A DNA stretch of 64,000 nucleotides from Lepeophtheirus salmonis (taxonomy: Eukaryota > Arthropoda > Copepoda > Siphonostomatoida > Caligidae): the NCBI RefSeq assembly GCF_016086655.4, contig NC_052135.2, forward strand, positions 51,199,671-51,263,670. Direction: 5' to 3'. Of this stretch, positions 24,100-34,846 are shown one piece after another. The notes beneath the pieces are model-generated. The model saw only the letters and a list, made by a program, of their open reading frames with translations, was not told the DNA's origin and made no database searches. The stretch's first letter is position 1, and each line of letters opens with the position of its first letter. Made by a program: the position numbers and the translations under genes.

Positions 24100-25058
24100 C
24101 ATGAACACAAAAGCAAGCTATATTGATTTTTCTCAAAATTTCGTGTAAATAACATTTGTATTATTTGACGAACACATAACCAAATTATTCTTATTAGCCC
24201 TTTGGGTATGCCACAAATTACACTTTAAGTAGACAAAATTGACGGTCAACGTAGCTCAATTGACAACGCGTTCGGGAGAAATTATTCTCTTAAACTCAAT
24301 ATGCATAAGTTTGCGCCCCGGTCGTTGCAAGAGAAAGAAATATGTTTCATGTATATGGACTTCAAAGAAGATTCCTAGATCAGATGGTGTTAATGTAATA
24401 ATATAATGTTTACTTATACTTGATCAGTGCAACTCCATCCGTCAAATAAAAGGAACACTAAATAAATGAAGTTACAAATAAAGAAAGATGTTACTCAAAA
24501 TTTGTATTTAGTATTTGTGTCGCAAATTTCAATTACAGTAGCCGAAATTGATCGTCGCAATAAAATAAAATAATTTGATAAGATGTTATTTTAAAATTGT
24601 CCACGGTTTATTTAAACAAACATTAAAAATTATCTCCTTGAATATATATATTTTTTATTGAATTATTTTTTGATAACGACGCTCATGATCATCTAGATTC
24701 TAGATAAAACCACATTTTATTCTTCATTCGGCATTAAGTGCTTTATAAATGGATGTAGTCAGGAAATATACGTACAAAATTTGAGGCTTATAGATCATTT
24801 TTTTATTTAAAAAAAAAATCATTTGAGTAGAAGAAGGTATTGAAGTATATTTTAGAATATTCGGCGCTATTGGGTAAATCGTTTAAGTCAAATGAAGGTT
24901 TTATACTATAGAAAACGTTCATGAGGATCTAAAGTTATCTCACAAATTTGAATACAAAACCTATAATTGATCTAATTTAGTACATGAAATATTAGGCTGC
25001 TTTTATACATGATTTTAGTTCAAGATTGTTTTTATAGTGACGCACCTTACATACCAAA
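24100..25058 (-). repeat. dispersed repeat R, reverse copy, interrupted by SINE
   Basis: Reverse orientation: AAAGCAAGCTATATTGATTT (24111), TTATTCTTATTAGCCCTTTG, TTACACTTTAAGTAG. After the SINE come GTAGCCGAAATTGATCGTCG, TCACAAATTTGAATACAAAA and the terminal TTCAAGATTGTTTTTATAGT, then GACGCACC (25020-25048). The parts before and after the SINE overlap in content, so two copies may be joined. Confidence 0.7.
24245..24480 (+). repeat. tRNA-derived SINE, copy 1
   Basis: The head carries a pol III A-box-like GTAGCTCAATTGACAACGCG (24251) and a B-box-like AGTTTGCGCCCCGG (24308). A tail (TGTATATGGACTTCAAAG, AATGTTTACTTATACTTGAT, CAGTGCAACTCCATC) is shared with 48850-48950. Box spacing is wider than in a plain tRNA, so this is a SINE and not a tRNA gene. 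Confidence 0.75.
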
Positions 25059-25369
25059 GGAATATAAAGAAATTGTCTATTAATGATTACATTATTTATT
25101 TATTCTGCTGTCTTAGCTAAACATATAGTTAATGCTAATCTCTCTACCAAACAAACAAACAACGCACAAAGATAAAGCTTTATTATTAGAGAAAGATAAA
25201 AACTTTGATGTTGCTGAGTATAAAAGAGGACGTCCTTATTTGTAACTATTGACATGTAGTGCGTCAACATGAAAACAATCTTAAACAAAAATATATATAT
25301 TTATATAAAAGCTAATATTTCATTAACATATTCAAGTCAATCATAGGTAGGGAAATATCTAAATTTCTG

Positions 25370-25530
25370 AAAAAATTCATTCTTCAAAATTGTTTTCCAA
25401 AAAGTTTAAATTTTCCGTAAATAACCTTGGATTTTGAAATTTTTCGTGAATATCTATGGATTTTTAAAACTTATTTCCAAAAAAGATAATTTTTAGTAAA
25501 TATCTGTGGATTTTTGAAAATATTTATTGT
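25370..25530. repeat. A/T minisatellite-like block
   Basis: Units with TCTATGGATTTTTAAAAC and TATCTGTGGATTTTTGAAAA match the family at 8340 and 54090. Confidence 0.6.
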
Positions 25531-25534
25531 GTAT

Positions 25535-26015
25535 TTATTTGATGAACAGAAATAATAAATATTGAACGATAAGGAAATATTAATGTTTCTTTTTTACAAT
25601 TGTTGATCAGGTTGTTTTAGCAATAGTCCGAGAGCCTGCCACGGAAGATTTTTCCCCATGAGGTACAGAAGGTTTGACCCCTGAAATTACTTATGTCACT
25701 AACAACATTGATTTTTTTTTGTCAGCCCCACCCTGCTGCTGGGTTTGGCCTCCATTCCCCTTGAAAATAGCTTCGGTCAGAAAATTGAGGTTATATTCCC
25801 TCAAGGTACACCGAAAACCCGTAATATTTACTTTTTTTCAGCCACACAACTTGCAATAATGTATAGTACTCTTTGTCTGAGACATTTGCCATAGATAGTG
25901 TGGGTTTAAATTTAAAGTATCTACATACATCAGTTCCATTGTCAATTAGTCATGTAGATGGAACAATGCAGAAAACTCTCAAAGTATATTGAGTTTTATA
26001 TTTCAACAACCCTCT
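25535..26015. other. non-coding stretch
   Basis: The 25610-25860 part is less AT-rich and partly open on both strands. I could not place it in a family. TTTACTTTTTTTCAG at 25825-25840 is a good-looking plus-strand 3' splice site with no recognisable exon after it. Confidence 0.35.
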
Positions 26016-26019
26016 AGCA

Positions 26020-26310
26020 TCAATAAATACAACCATCATTGATGCTTCGTTCTTCCTACATCTTCAAATAAACTCTACTATTTATCATATACATACATAT
26101 TGATGATCTGAGAAATAAAAATGTTATCACATTAATTAAACCTCAGAGGCGTTTTGTATGTAGTATCGAGCGTAAACCTGTATATAATGCTTCCTGATGT
26201 ATATCATATAAATACTTTTGATCTACTAAATAAAAATGCATTCATATTAATAACTTACTTTTTTCATGAAGCATCGAGCGTGAGTAGCTAAGTCTCAACC
26301 ATACAGCACT
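26020..26310 (-). repeat. satellite-like tandem repeat, opposite orientation
   Basis: Diverged units contain TATGTAGTATCGAGCGTAAA / CATGAAGCATCGAGCGTGAG and GATGTATATCATATAAATAC, the reverse complement of the unit at 18600-18930. Confidence 0.7.
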
Positions 26311-26920
26311 ATACAGACTAAAGTACTCTCTGGCTCATCTGTGGAGTTGTCATTTTTGCAAGGAAAAAACTAAGTTTAAAACTTATTGAAAAAAAAACGT
26401 CGTTGTGTAAACATCTCCCTCTGGAGCGATCCTTCGTATAAAATAAATATATATTAAATTAAATATAATAAAAGTCTTAACTCAGTGATACCATATGTCT
26501 CGCTCCCAACTTCTCCTCGTCCTCTATTTTTCCTTACAAAAATATCAACTCAACGGTACGTAAAACTGATTATTTCTTCGGTAGTTATCTCCTATACTTT
26601 TAATTAAAGTTTGTCTGATCAACCACACCTTATAATTCAAGGTAGTATAAAATATCGGTATGGTACTCACATAGATGGTACTGTGAATTTTTATTGAATT
26701 GATCATTTAGAAAGAATATTCTTTTTAATTAATTTATGTCGTGGATAATATTAGTTTCTTTTTTGATGTACTAAAAATTATACCTTCCCTACCTTTACCG
26801 GTCTCACCTACTATACAATGTAGTATATATATATATCTATATAAGAGTTCATATATAATTTATCATATTATATAAAAGAAGTTTGAATTGTTTTTGATGA
26901 ACTGAACCAATAGTAGAATA
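26311..26920. other. non-coding stretch
   Basis: Nothing recognised. Confidence 0.4.
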
Positions 26921-27614
26921 CAAGGTGGTCCATATAAATTGGGAAAATCTTTGAAGGCTTATAATGAACGAAACTATATGAGATAGAACCATAAGTTTTT
27001 AAATAATTTGGAAGCTACATTTAATGGAATTCAATTATTCATAATGACATCCCCATCTCTGGATAACCTAGGTCATACAGCGCAGGAAGCTTTGGCATGC
27101 CCGAGGGACCTCGTGCAGATCCAGCCATAGTACGGGTAATGGATTTATTCAGGGCTTCAGACAAATGATACTTGGCACAGACCTCATGCTCGATCCTCCC
27201 TAAAGATAGAAATCGCACAGGTCCAGGCTGTATACAGGACAAAAATCCGGGCTCTAAAAGTGAGGACATTTTGTGGCCAATAATTCCTTCACTTTTTTGG
27301 CCTTGTGGGCCGGTGCACTGTTTTGATGGAAGGTGTAATTTCTTCCTTAAGCAACCCCATCCAACCAAGGAATGTAAATTAAAAGTAAAAAACCAGAACC
27401 AGTATAATGACATAGATGGATCCACACGAGGTTCCCGATTCTTCCACAGCTTCCGGCGAACTATAGCCCAAGTTAACTAGAGAGGCGGATCTCATTATGA
27501 ATAATTAAATGCCATTAAATGTGGCTATTAAACAATAAAAAATTTATGGTTTTACCCCATCTAGTTCGTTCATTAAGCCTTTAAAGATTTTCCGAATTTA
27601 TCTGGACCACTCTG
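26921..27614 (-). mobile_element. long-TIR mariner-like element, family A copy 2
   Basis: Both ends are preserved with TA at 26919 and 27615. The left end CAAGGTGGTCCATATAAATT continues through GGGAAAATCTTTGAAGGC and CTTATAATGAACGAAAC; the right end is its near-perfect complement, giving inverted repeats of about 75 bp. The minus strand carries the C-terminal transposase region: FHQNSAPAHKAKKVKELLA (second Asp changed to Asn), a third-Asp box as CPVYSLDL, then GRIEHEVCAKYHLSEALNKS and ITRTMAGSAR. The N-terminal half and first Asp are absent, so the element is a non-autonomous deletion derivative. Confidence 0.9.
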
Positions 27615-27619
27615 TACAG

Positions 27620-28107
27620 ACATATTATAAATAATAGACATGCTTGCATACATGGATATTCTATGCATGCAAATATATTTTGCAAGAACAGCAAAAGCGA
27701 GTCACATACATACTCTCATACACACACTGTAGATAATGATAGTAGGGTTCCTTCCCTCTTTTTTGAACATTAGAACATACGTAGAACTATGAGAGATTTT
27801 CAATTAAATCCCTTTCACACACTTTTGCAAACAATGATTCAACAGGGATTCTATATTATTTATTTATGGATTTTTGGCATTAAATGCCTCTGCTTCCTAT
27901 CCCTTTCTTTCATGCATGATTCAACAGATGTATGCATCATTATAATTGTAGAAAATATGAACTTAGACAAATGCAATACTTTTTGTGCTTACAATAAAAA
28001 TGTTTTTCTAAAGGGGGTATCAATCCTAAGCTTTTTTACGTGTATGTTTTGTTGTATATATGAATAAAAAAAGAAGAATTTGTGCTTATTATATTCCACT
28101 TATAGAT
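27620..28107. other. non-coding stretch
   Basis: Nothing recognised. Confidence 0.4.
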
Positions 28108-28205
28108 ACATGCAGCTAATTTAATAAAACGTCATGAAAACTAAGCTGTTCCCCTCTAATGAGGTTACCATGTTGATTTTCGGTTTCTTTTTGTTACATG
28201 CAAAA
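28108..28205 (+). repeat. short repeat module R2
   Basis: AATAAAACGTCATGAAAACT, AAGCTGTTCCCCTC, then ACCATGTTGATTTTCGGTTT, recurs at 62395-62515 and 62635-62730. No coding content. Confidence 0.65.
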
Positions 28206-29335
28206 AATGCTTATTATAATATTAGATCCCTATACATATATATGTAATAATCCAATTAAATCTTTAGTTCCTGCAAAGAAAACAACTCAAATAGGTTTTC
28301 ACTCCATCATTACTCCCATGTACATATTGATTGATACCAAAATATTTTTTCCTTTAATTACATTATTATTGTTTCTAATTAGTCTTCCAAATATATATAC
28401 ATTAGGAAAATTAACGGACCAGTATTTGGGAAATCACCACAAACAACATCTCATCAATCAAATATATCTACAATGAATACGTTCAAATCCAGTCCAGAAC
28501 AACATCTCGTATTGAATAAAAAATAAAAGGTCGTAGTTTTAAGAGTTTCATTGACAGTTTTCGTAGTTATACATTGGTAAAATAGGGGTCTCATTTTGTA
28601 CAAATTAACAACAAAAGTATATTTGATAATATTATATAAGACACTTACTATCAAAAATGAGATTTTAGTAACAAAAATGAATGTGCGTAATACACGGTAT
28701 TAAAAGAGAATATACATATATATATATTCATTGGCAGCATGTTTGAAACTAAAATACTCATATCATGAGGAAAGTTAGAGAAAGATAGTTAAAATGTTGT
28801 TGCAAAATATATGTTTTATTTATAATACTAAATACAATAAAAAATTGTTACTTTATTCAAGTCGATATTTTTATTACACGATAGCAAAATTTCCTTCTTT
28901 TTTTGTTGACATTTTACAGATTTTCAAATCAAAACGCGTCCATGAAGAACGACTTTTTGTACGTTTCATGGTTATTTTCTTGTTTAAAGTAATAAAATGA
29001 AAAATATCCAGTGATACCGGATTCTCAACTTCATGTACCTTGATGAGAGGTTGTAGAGTTTTAAAAACATTTATTTTTGTACACATTTCTGCTTTTATTG
29101 TATATTGCAAACTTTCCAAACAAACTATAAATATATTTAAGGACCAAAGTAAGTTTGTCGTTAGCCAAGTATTCTACATTAGCAGATTATTATTTATTAA
29201 TATTGCTTTTTTGAGAAGAAAATGTGTTTCTAAGATAAAAAATTATCTTAACCAGATACATCATCTAAAAAATAATGACTGGGGCGGGAAGAATGAATCA
29301 TGTAAATGTGTTGTGTGAACATAAAAATAATCAAG
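28206..29335. other. non-coding stretch
   Basis: Several AT-rich open frames overlap on both strands here, but none has recognisable protein character. Confidence 0.4.
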
Positions 29336-29339
29336 AAAA

Positions 29340-29730
29340 GAAATAAATCCCAATTTTTTTTTCCTTTATACATAGCATAACCCAATATTTCATAGACATA
29401 TTTAAGTCAATTATAGTCTTATTATTCAAATTTGTGGGATGATTTAAGATTCTCAAGAATTCAATTATATTTTAGAGCTTAATGGGCCCCAATATGCCCC
29501 TTTTTAAATAAAAAAAATCAATTTCTCATTATTGTATTGTGAGGATCAATTTTGCCTACTTTAAGTGCCATTTCAGTCACTCAAAAAGGGATATTAAAAA
29601 TAATTTGTTGATAAAATTAACTTGTATTCATAGAAAAATATAATAAAACGACCACTCAATTTTCCGGGAAAAAAATCATTCTAGCTTCTTTTTCTGTTAA
29701 CGGGACACGTTTAACAAGGATTGGAATGTT
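29340..29730 (+). repeat. dispersed repeat R copy
   Basis: AACCCAATATTTCATAGACA, AATTTGTGGGATGATTTAAG, ATTGTGAGGATCAATTTTGC, CATTCTAGCTTC and ACGGGACACG occur in the same order as 46091-46515. Confidence 0.75.
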
Positions 29731-30750
29731 TCACACATACATATTTTGATCAATGACTAATCAGAAAATGTTTTAGGCAGGGTTAGAACGTATTAAGATG
29801 TTTATAAAAGAGGGAAGCTTTTGGTTCTTATATCAACTTTCTATGGGGAGATGATACATAAACATATTCAATTTATTAGACATATTAGTCGTGATAACCA
29901 AAAAAAAGATTTTTATTTTTTCCTCAAAAATATCAATTCCGTAGGGAGGAAGATTGAAATATTCTAATAGGATAAAATCTGTTAACTTATACAAAATCCC
30001 TTTATCATGAACGGAAGCAAGACCCTTGCGACTCTTTCCATCAAAACTCTAGAGATTTCAAATTGCTTTAAATAATGAAGAAAGGAATAATTTATTATTA
30101 TAAATTTAACTTGGGGATGTGTAAATAAGTATTTGTAAAAGGAGGAGTTAAAAAGGTATGAGACATTAGACTGAGGGATATGGAGCATGTATAAATATCT
30201 AATTTAGCTCATTTACTATTTGCTTTACGAGTCCATTATTTTATGGACGTCATAAAATGAAAAAAAAAGAAAGTAAACGACCTGAATTGCCATAAATACA
30301 TATATAATATATATACAATGTAAATTATTACCTTGTCCAGTTTTAGGGTTAATATTTCCCCCTTCCCCTGTAGAATAATGACCTTTTTTTGAAAAGGACA
30401 GTAAAAAAAACTGACTTTAGTAAAGTTATATTCATTTCAGGGATTTTTAGTTACAAACAAAACGGTATATTTTTTTTTTGCTAAAATTGGACATTGTTTG
30501 GCCTCGCTGCAACCAAATTCCAAATATGACGCCAATCTTTAGGATTTTTGGGATATTGACGTTACATCAGGGACGATTTGTATCAAAATGTTCAAATCTT
30601 GGGATTTTACAGAGTTGGGTAGCAAAACGTGGACTGTTAATTAATGTTAATTTTCTCATTAATATATGAAAGTTTAGTGATTTTTTTTTATGTTCTTGTT
30701 CAACCATTCTTTGTGCACAAACAAGCTATGATAAATATTTCGTCAACTCG
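29731..30750. other. non-coding stretch
   Basis: Nothing recognised. Confidence 0.4.
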
Positions 30751-30754
30751 TCAT

Positions 30755-31110
30755 CATGAGTGAGTAAAAAGCCAAAAAGCATTGCATCTCAGATCTCCTA
30801 GATACTGAAGTTGAGATGGTGAAGTGCTCCAGGAGCCTGGTTTTCAAGGTGGACATGATGCAAATTGATGGAGAAGACCTCCCAGGAAAGGAGGGATTGG
30901 AAAGCACAATTTAAGGAGAGATCCGGAGTTCTTGCCCTCCTGGGTAAAAAAGATCAAGAAGGACCCCACCAAATCGATGAATCGCCTCACCAACAGTTTA
31001 TCTGTAGCTCCTAGGACCACCAGGAGGGCCGTGAAGGGTGACTTGGGATTTTCCTCATATATGAAGATCCCACGCCACCTTCTGATTAATATGACAGAAT
31101 GACTTATGAA
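30755..31110 (+). pseudogene. Tc1/mariner transposase relic, N-terminal part
   Basis: Opens at 30756 with ATGAGTGAG. Worn frames give KAKKHCISDLLDTEVEMVKC (first HTH), SRSLVFKVDMMQIDGEDL, then LPSWVKKIKKDPTKSMNRL (linker typical of the family). It is a close relative of the longer relic at 59481, sharing the ISDLLD/CSRSLVFK/DGEDL blocks. Coding resemblance ends around 31080. Confidence 0.75.
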
Positions 31111-31339
31111 TACTTTAAGTACCTCAAGCGGCCATTAAGAAAAGCATACATAGAAACAAACCAATGATCCCCTTATACTAAATACAAAACAGCCGATGGA
31201 GTTAATTCATCTTTACATACCAGAGTTTATATTTTATTTTAATCATACCATACTGAAAACGTATATGAATAATAATATACATAATAGAGCGATAAAAAAA
31301 AACAGAAACAGTACTACATATTTGATTCTACATTAAATA

Positions 31340-31560
31340 CAGCTGCAATATTAAAATCCACAGTTGTTCTCAAAAAATTAAATATTTTGGGAAAAAAATT
31401 CAAAAATTACATTTTTTGGAAAAAAATTTAAGAATGTCATAATAATTAACAAAAAAATCTCAAATATCTACAGCTATTCAAAAAAATTTAATTTTTGAAA
31501 AAAAAATCCAAAATTAAATTTCAAATATTGAATTTTTTGAAAAAAAAATTTGCCCTTTTT
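31340..31560. repeat. A/T minisatellite-like block
   Basis: Repeated AATTCAAAAATTACATTTTT-like and ATCTACAGCTATTCAAAAAA units, the reverse orientation of the 8340 block. Confidence 0.6.
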
Positions 31561-32431
31561 ATGCGTAACATTTTTTGATACTAAGCAAAAAAATTATTGT
31601 CAAAATTCCTTAATTGGGGGAGGGCTACAGTCTCTCCAGCATACCCCCTGTGGACATCGTTGTTGTTATTCTTTTGATAAAAAATATATATATTACTAAC
31701 CAACCCGGTACTGTTTCCAACATACTTAGTTTTATTGATATATACATATTTAATCTTTGTTTATCTAAAAGCGTAAAACGAGTTTACTACTCGTTTAGTT
31801 GTTTATAAGTCGTTCATAACTCGTTCTTGTTTCAACAGATTTTAACTGAGGGTGAATAATATATAAGAAAGAATGGTGAAACATGTTCGAACTAGAAGCT
31901 TTAATAATAAAATTTGAGTTCATTAACGATACAAAGATATGGTTAAAACGACTATTGAAGGTAAAGAAGAATATGAAATATAACTATAAAATATATTTGT
32001 CAAATTGTATTGATAATTGATAATATTGTTCCAAATATGATGAGTAAAAAATTAAAATAAATATTTGGTTTATTCGTTAAAAATATTGTAATATTTGTTT
32101 TTGTTTTTTAACACTTTGGGACTCTAAGATGTGTTGTATGATTTGCAGTTTCCCTATTTTATCAAACATAACCTATCAAAGCAGTTGAACCAAAAAAAGA
32201 AGCATTATCTTGTGTTATTTTTGATAAAAACAGGGAAACCCCAAATCATTAAGTACATCTTAGACCCCTTAATTTTGACCAAAAAATACCATTTTATACA
32301 AACTATAATGGCCTGTACCACGACAACAATTATGTGAGTCATTTAATTTTGATAAAGTGAGTTTTTTTTATTCTCCACAACATAAACGGTCTTTGTGTAG
32401 AGATATACAAATATTATATTTAGATATGACT
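31561..32431. other. probable CELF intron, 5' part
   Basis: It lies immediately downstream (minus strand) of the CELF exon, so it should begin the following intron. The part near 32200-32330 shares GCATTATCTTGTGTTAT and TACATCTTAGA with 8828-8880, a small dispersed repeat. Confidence 0.6.
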
Positions 32432-32437
32432 CCTTAC
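32432..32437 (-). other. 5' splice site of the CELF exon
   Basis: On the minus strand the exon ends ACAGAGTAAAG and is followed by GTAAGG. The junction falls after the first base of a Gly codon (phase 1), exactly where RNP1 (KG..F-V-T/S-F) would continue in CELF RRM1. Reading through gives only a short nonsense tail. Confidence 0.88.
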
Positions 32438-32687
32438 CTTTACTCTGTCCAGTCACTTTGTCTCGAAGCACATTAATTTGATGCACAGGACCAAATTCCT
32501 CAAACATATTTTTGAGGTCATTCTCATTCATGGATCTAGGAACTTGACCAACAAACATTTTAATAGCATTTGCATCCGGAGTTGAGAGGATTCCATTTGA
32601 ATGATCCTCAGATCCTGGTTTATTAGAGGATCCATTGCCGTTGGGGATGATTTCCCCATTGTTCCCTGGAGAGGATGAACCATTCAT
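32438..32687 (-). CDS. CELF: CELF1/2 (Bruno/arrest-type) RNA-binding protein, first coding exon
   Basis: Encodes the N-terminus of a CELF-family RNA-binding protein, a regulator of alternative splicing in the nucleus and of mRNA translation and decay in the cytoplasm through GU-rich elements. The exon supplies 83 codons plus one base. Residues 1-40 are a low-complexity Asn/Gly/Ser/Pro leader. RRM1 begins at about residue 41: AIKMFVGQVPRSMNENDLKN holds RNP2 (MFVGQV, 44-49), helix 1 follows (NDLKNMFEEFG), then strand 2 (INVLRDKVTGQSKG). The INVLRD and QSKG motifs point to the CELF1/2 (arrest/Bru) branch and not to CELF3-6. RNP1 would lie in the next exon. The ATG at 32687 is the only plausible start: a polypyrimidine acceptor lies 7 bp upstream, so earlier exons are probably 5' UTR. 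No downstream RRM1b exon was found in the 32 kb to the left, implying a very long intron or an exon I missed. Confidence 0.93.
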
Positions 32688-32694
32688 TATAATT

Positions 32695-32715
32695 CTAAAA
32701 GAGAAAGATAGTAAA
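32695..32715 (-). other. 3' splice site before the CELF start codon
   Basis: The minus strand reads TATCTTTCTCTTTTAG, then AATTATAATG. A strong polypyrimidine tract ends in TAG, with the exon starting at 32694, 7 bp before the ATG. It shows that at least one upstream 5' UTR (or alternative coding) exon exists at higher coordinates. Confidence 0.82.
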
Positions 32716-32889
32716 AATGAGTATTTTTATAATTAATATTTTATGGAGAAGAATGTTTTTTAAAGAAATTATTATGGCCAAATAGATTGCAATGTTGATC
32801 ATTCATAAATATATGCAAAGCTCATTATTGCCTGAAGAAACTGAGTGAAAAGAAAAGGGAGAAGCATAACAAAATATCGTCTATTTCTA

Positions 32890-33690
32890 TCAACAAATGA
32901 TTCTTATTAACCCTTCAAGGGGTTCGCAAATTACACTTAAAAAATTGATTGTCGCAATAAATGAATGGTAAAGTGAAAAATGTTATGCTTGAAAATGGCC
33001 CTATTGGTGCAAATATAAGTATTTTTAATCAAATAAAGGTTCTCAACTATAACTTAGCACTTTGGATATCTACAATCATCCCACAAATTAAAGAAATATG
33101 CCTATAATTGTCTCAAGTATGTCTATAAAATACCAAGTGCATGGAAATTCTTTGGATTTCTTTTCTTCAGGAAACTAAATTGTGACTAAAGATACTGTAC
33201 AGTGTACCCAATTTCTCCTTCAGCAACTCCTTCATGGTCTTTTCAGGATCTTCCAGCTCCCTTGAGAGCCTCATGGTTAACGTTGAAGTGTTGGCTTCAA
33301 TGATTGTAAGTGCATCTCGATATTGGCTACTGTTTTTGTTTTTCTTGACCTCCCTGGTCTCTTTTAACCTATTACACGGTTACGAAGTTAATACTTGGCC
33401 TCTCGCTGCCCTGAGATTTTTGAAGGAAGAGCCTCCATTTTAATCGTTTCAACAAATGTCTTGTTATTTTTGATTACATTAAGCTGGAGACAAAATATTA
33501 AAGCGGAAAGATTTGAAATAAATTCACGCAACTTTTGTAACATATTAAGTTAGTAGTTCTAATCATAATTGAGCTATGCATCTATAAAGTTACATCTGCA
33601 GAAATTCCTAGTATATGAAGTGAAAAATAAATTAAGACTTTCTCTCTTTCTTAATTTTTGTTCAAGATTGTTTTTATGTTGAAGAACCAC
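32890..33690 (-). repeat. dispersed repeat R, reverse copy, split by a transposase relic
   Basis: AAATGATTCTTATTAACCCT, TTGATTGTCGCAATAAATGA, AATAAAGGTTCTCAACTATA and ATCATCCCACAAATT are followed after the interruption by the terminal TTTTTGTTCAAGATTGTTTT, then TATGTTG, at 33650-33685. The sequence between (33191-33445) is foreign. Confidence 0.7.
33191..33445 (-). pseudogene. Tc1/mariner transposase relic, N-terminal part
   Basis: On the minus strand it reads RLKETREVKKNKNSSQYRDA, LTIIEANTSTLTMRLSRELE, DPEKTMKELLKEKLGTLYS. It resembles the linker and second HTH block of mariner-type transposases (a segment of the form IEANPSTSMRRLAKEL, then a V.EKTIR.. helix). It lies inside a copy of repeat R. 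No catalytic part is present. Confidence 0.65.
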
Positions 33691-33694
33691 ATAA

Positions 33695-34239
33695 TGGTTT
33701 ACATAATCTATGAATAGAACTAACACTTTATTGAGGAATTTTCTCATTGTTCGTGTAGTCCTTATGTATGCACAGAAACAATTGTCTAAGTCTTTATATA
33801 ATAATAATGATTCACAATAAGTAATTTTGTTATAGACATAATCCAATTTAGATATCGAATTTTCTATTTTATTTGACAAGCTTACAAAAGGAATACTGTG
33901 ATGAAAGAGAGCTTTACTCTCTAAATAAATCCATATTACATAGTCAGAGATATCTACGATTATATGAGTAAATATATTCCTTCATTCTCTGATAAAGAGA
34001 AGGACAATCCCATCTTTGAAATCTCTTTCGATATTATGGCCTAAGTTTACTTCTGAAAATCTGGAAATTCAAATTATATATCGTCAAAAAAGACGTTAAA
34101 GAGAAAGAAAAAAGAAAGAAGATACGGGAAATGTGGATCATCTATTTTTCTTCTCTTCATTCTCCTTCTCAATTGAAAGACTAACCAGAATTTCATTTCT
34201 ATTTCCTATCACATATTGGATCATTTGAATATTAAATAT
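33695..34239. other. non-coding stretch (probable CELF intron)
   Basis: Nothing recognised beyond AT-rich sequence. Confidence 0.4.
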
Positions 34240-34846
34240 TAGTGTTGACTTTCGGTTTGAAAATCTTATAGATACTTTTGTGTCCATCCTTATATTTTAT
34301 GTCCAATCGAATCTTAAGACTATTGTTGTGTCAGTCCTTATTTATTCAGTCCAGACCTGTGTTAGAACCGGTCATTAACTGTCGGACCTCGGAACTATTC
34401 ATAAGAATATTGTTGCTATATTAAGACAAATAAGATAGGTATATGAAATATGTATTAAGATTATGGCACATATCTTGCAAAAAAATATTATTTTTTTCAG
34501 CATAATACAATATATTGTATTTTTACTTAGTTCTATTTTCATATAACGGAATAATTAAAAAAAGGAAAAAACACCCTTAGTGACGTCATGAGGGATCAAT
34601 TTTACCTTCTGTAAGGACCAACAAATGGGACTGGACTGCGGTCCTCGGTTCTAAATAAGGACCGACACAAAACTACTTAGGACTGGTCCTATCAGTTCTT
34701 GGGACTTGTCTTTAAGAATATTGGTACTTTTCACTATCAATACGAGAACTGATAAAAAAGAAGAAATAAAATTGAGTGACGTCATCAAAGACTGAACTGG
34801 ACAATACTGCAGTATTCAGTCCTAAATAAGCAAAGACACAACACTA
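34240..34846. mobile_element. composite TAGTGTTG foldback MITE
   Basis: Starts TAGTGTTGACTTTCGGTTTG and ends CAAAGACACAACACTA. Inside, TTGTTGTGTCAGTCCTTATT (34322) pairs with AAATAAGGACCGACACAAAA (34653), and further CGGTC/GACCG-type blocks alternate in both orientations. It looks like two foldback units, one inside or beside the other. Its relative is at 43149-43347. Confidence 0.7.

Noticed and set aside
24245..24330. Working tRNA gene
   Set aside because: Box spacing is too wide, there is no acceptor stem, and a second copy shares the downstream tail, so it is a SINE.
27172..27480. Plus-strand frames in family A elements as genes
   Set aside because: They are the complement of the real transposase frame, which reads on the minus strand.
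28198..28476. 92-codon frame rich in hydrophobic residues as a membrane protein
   Set aside because: Composition follows the AT content; no start context, splice sites or conservation visible.
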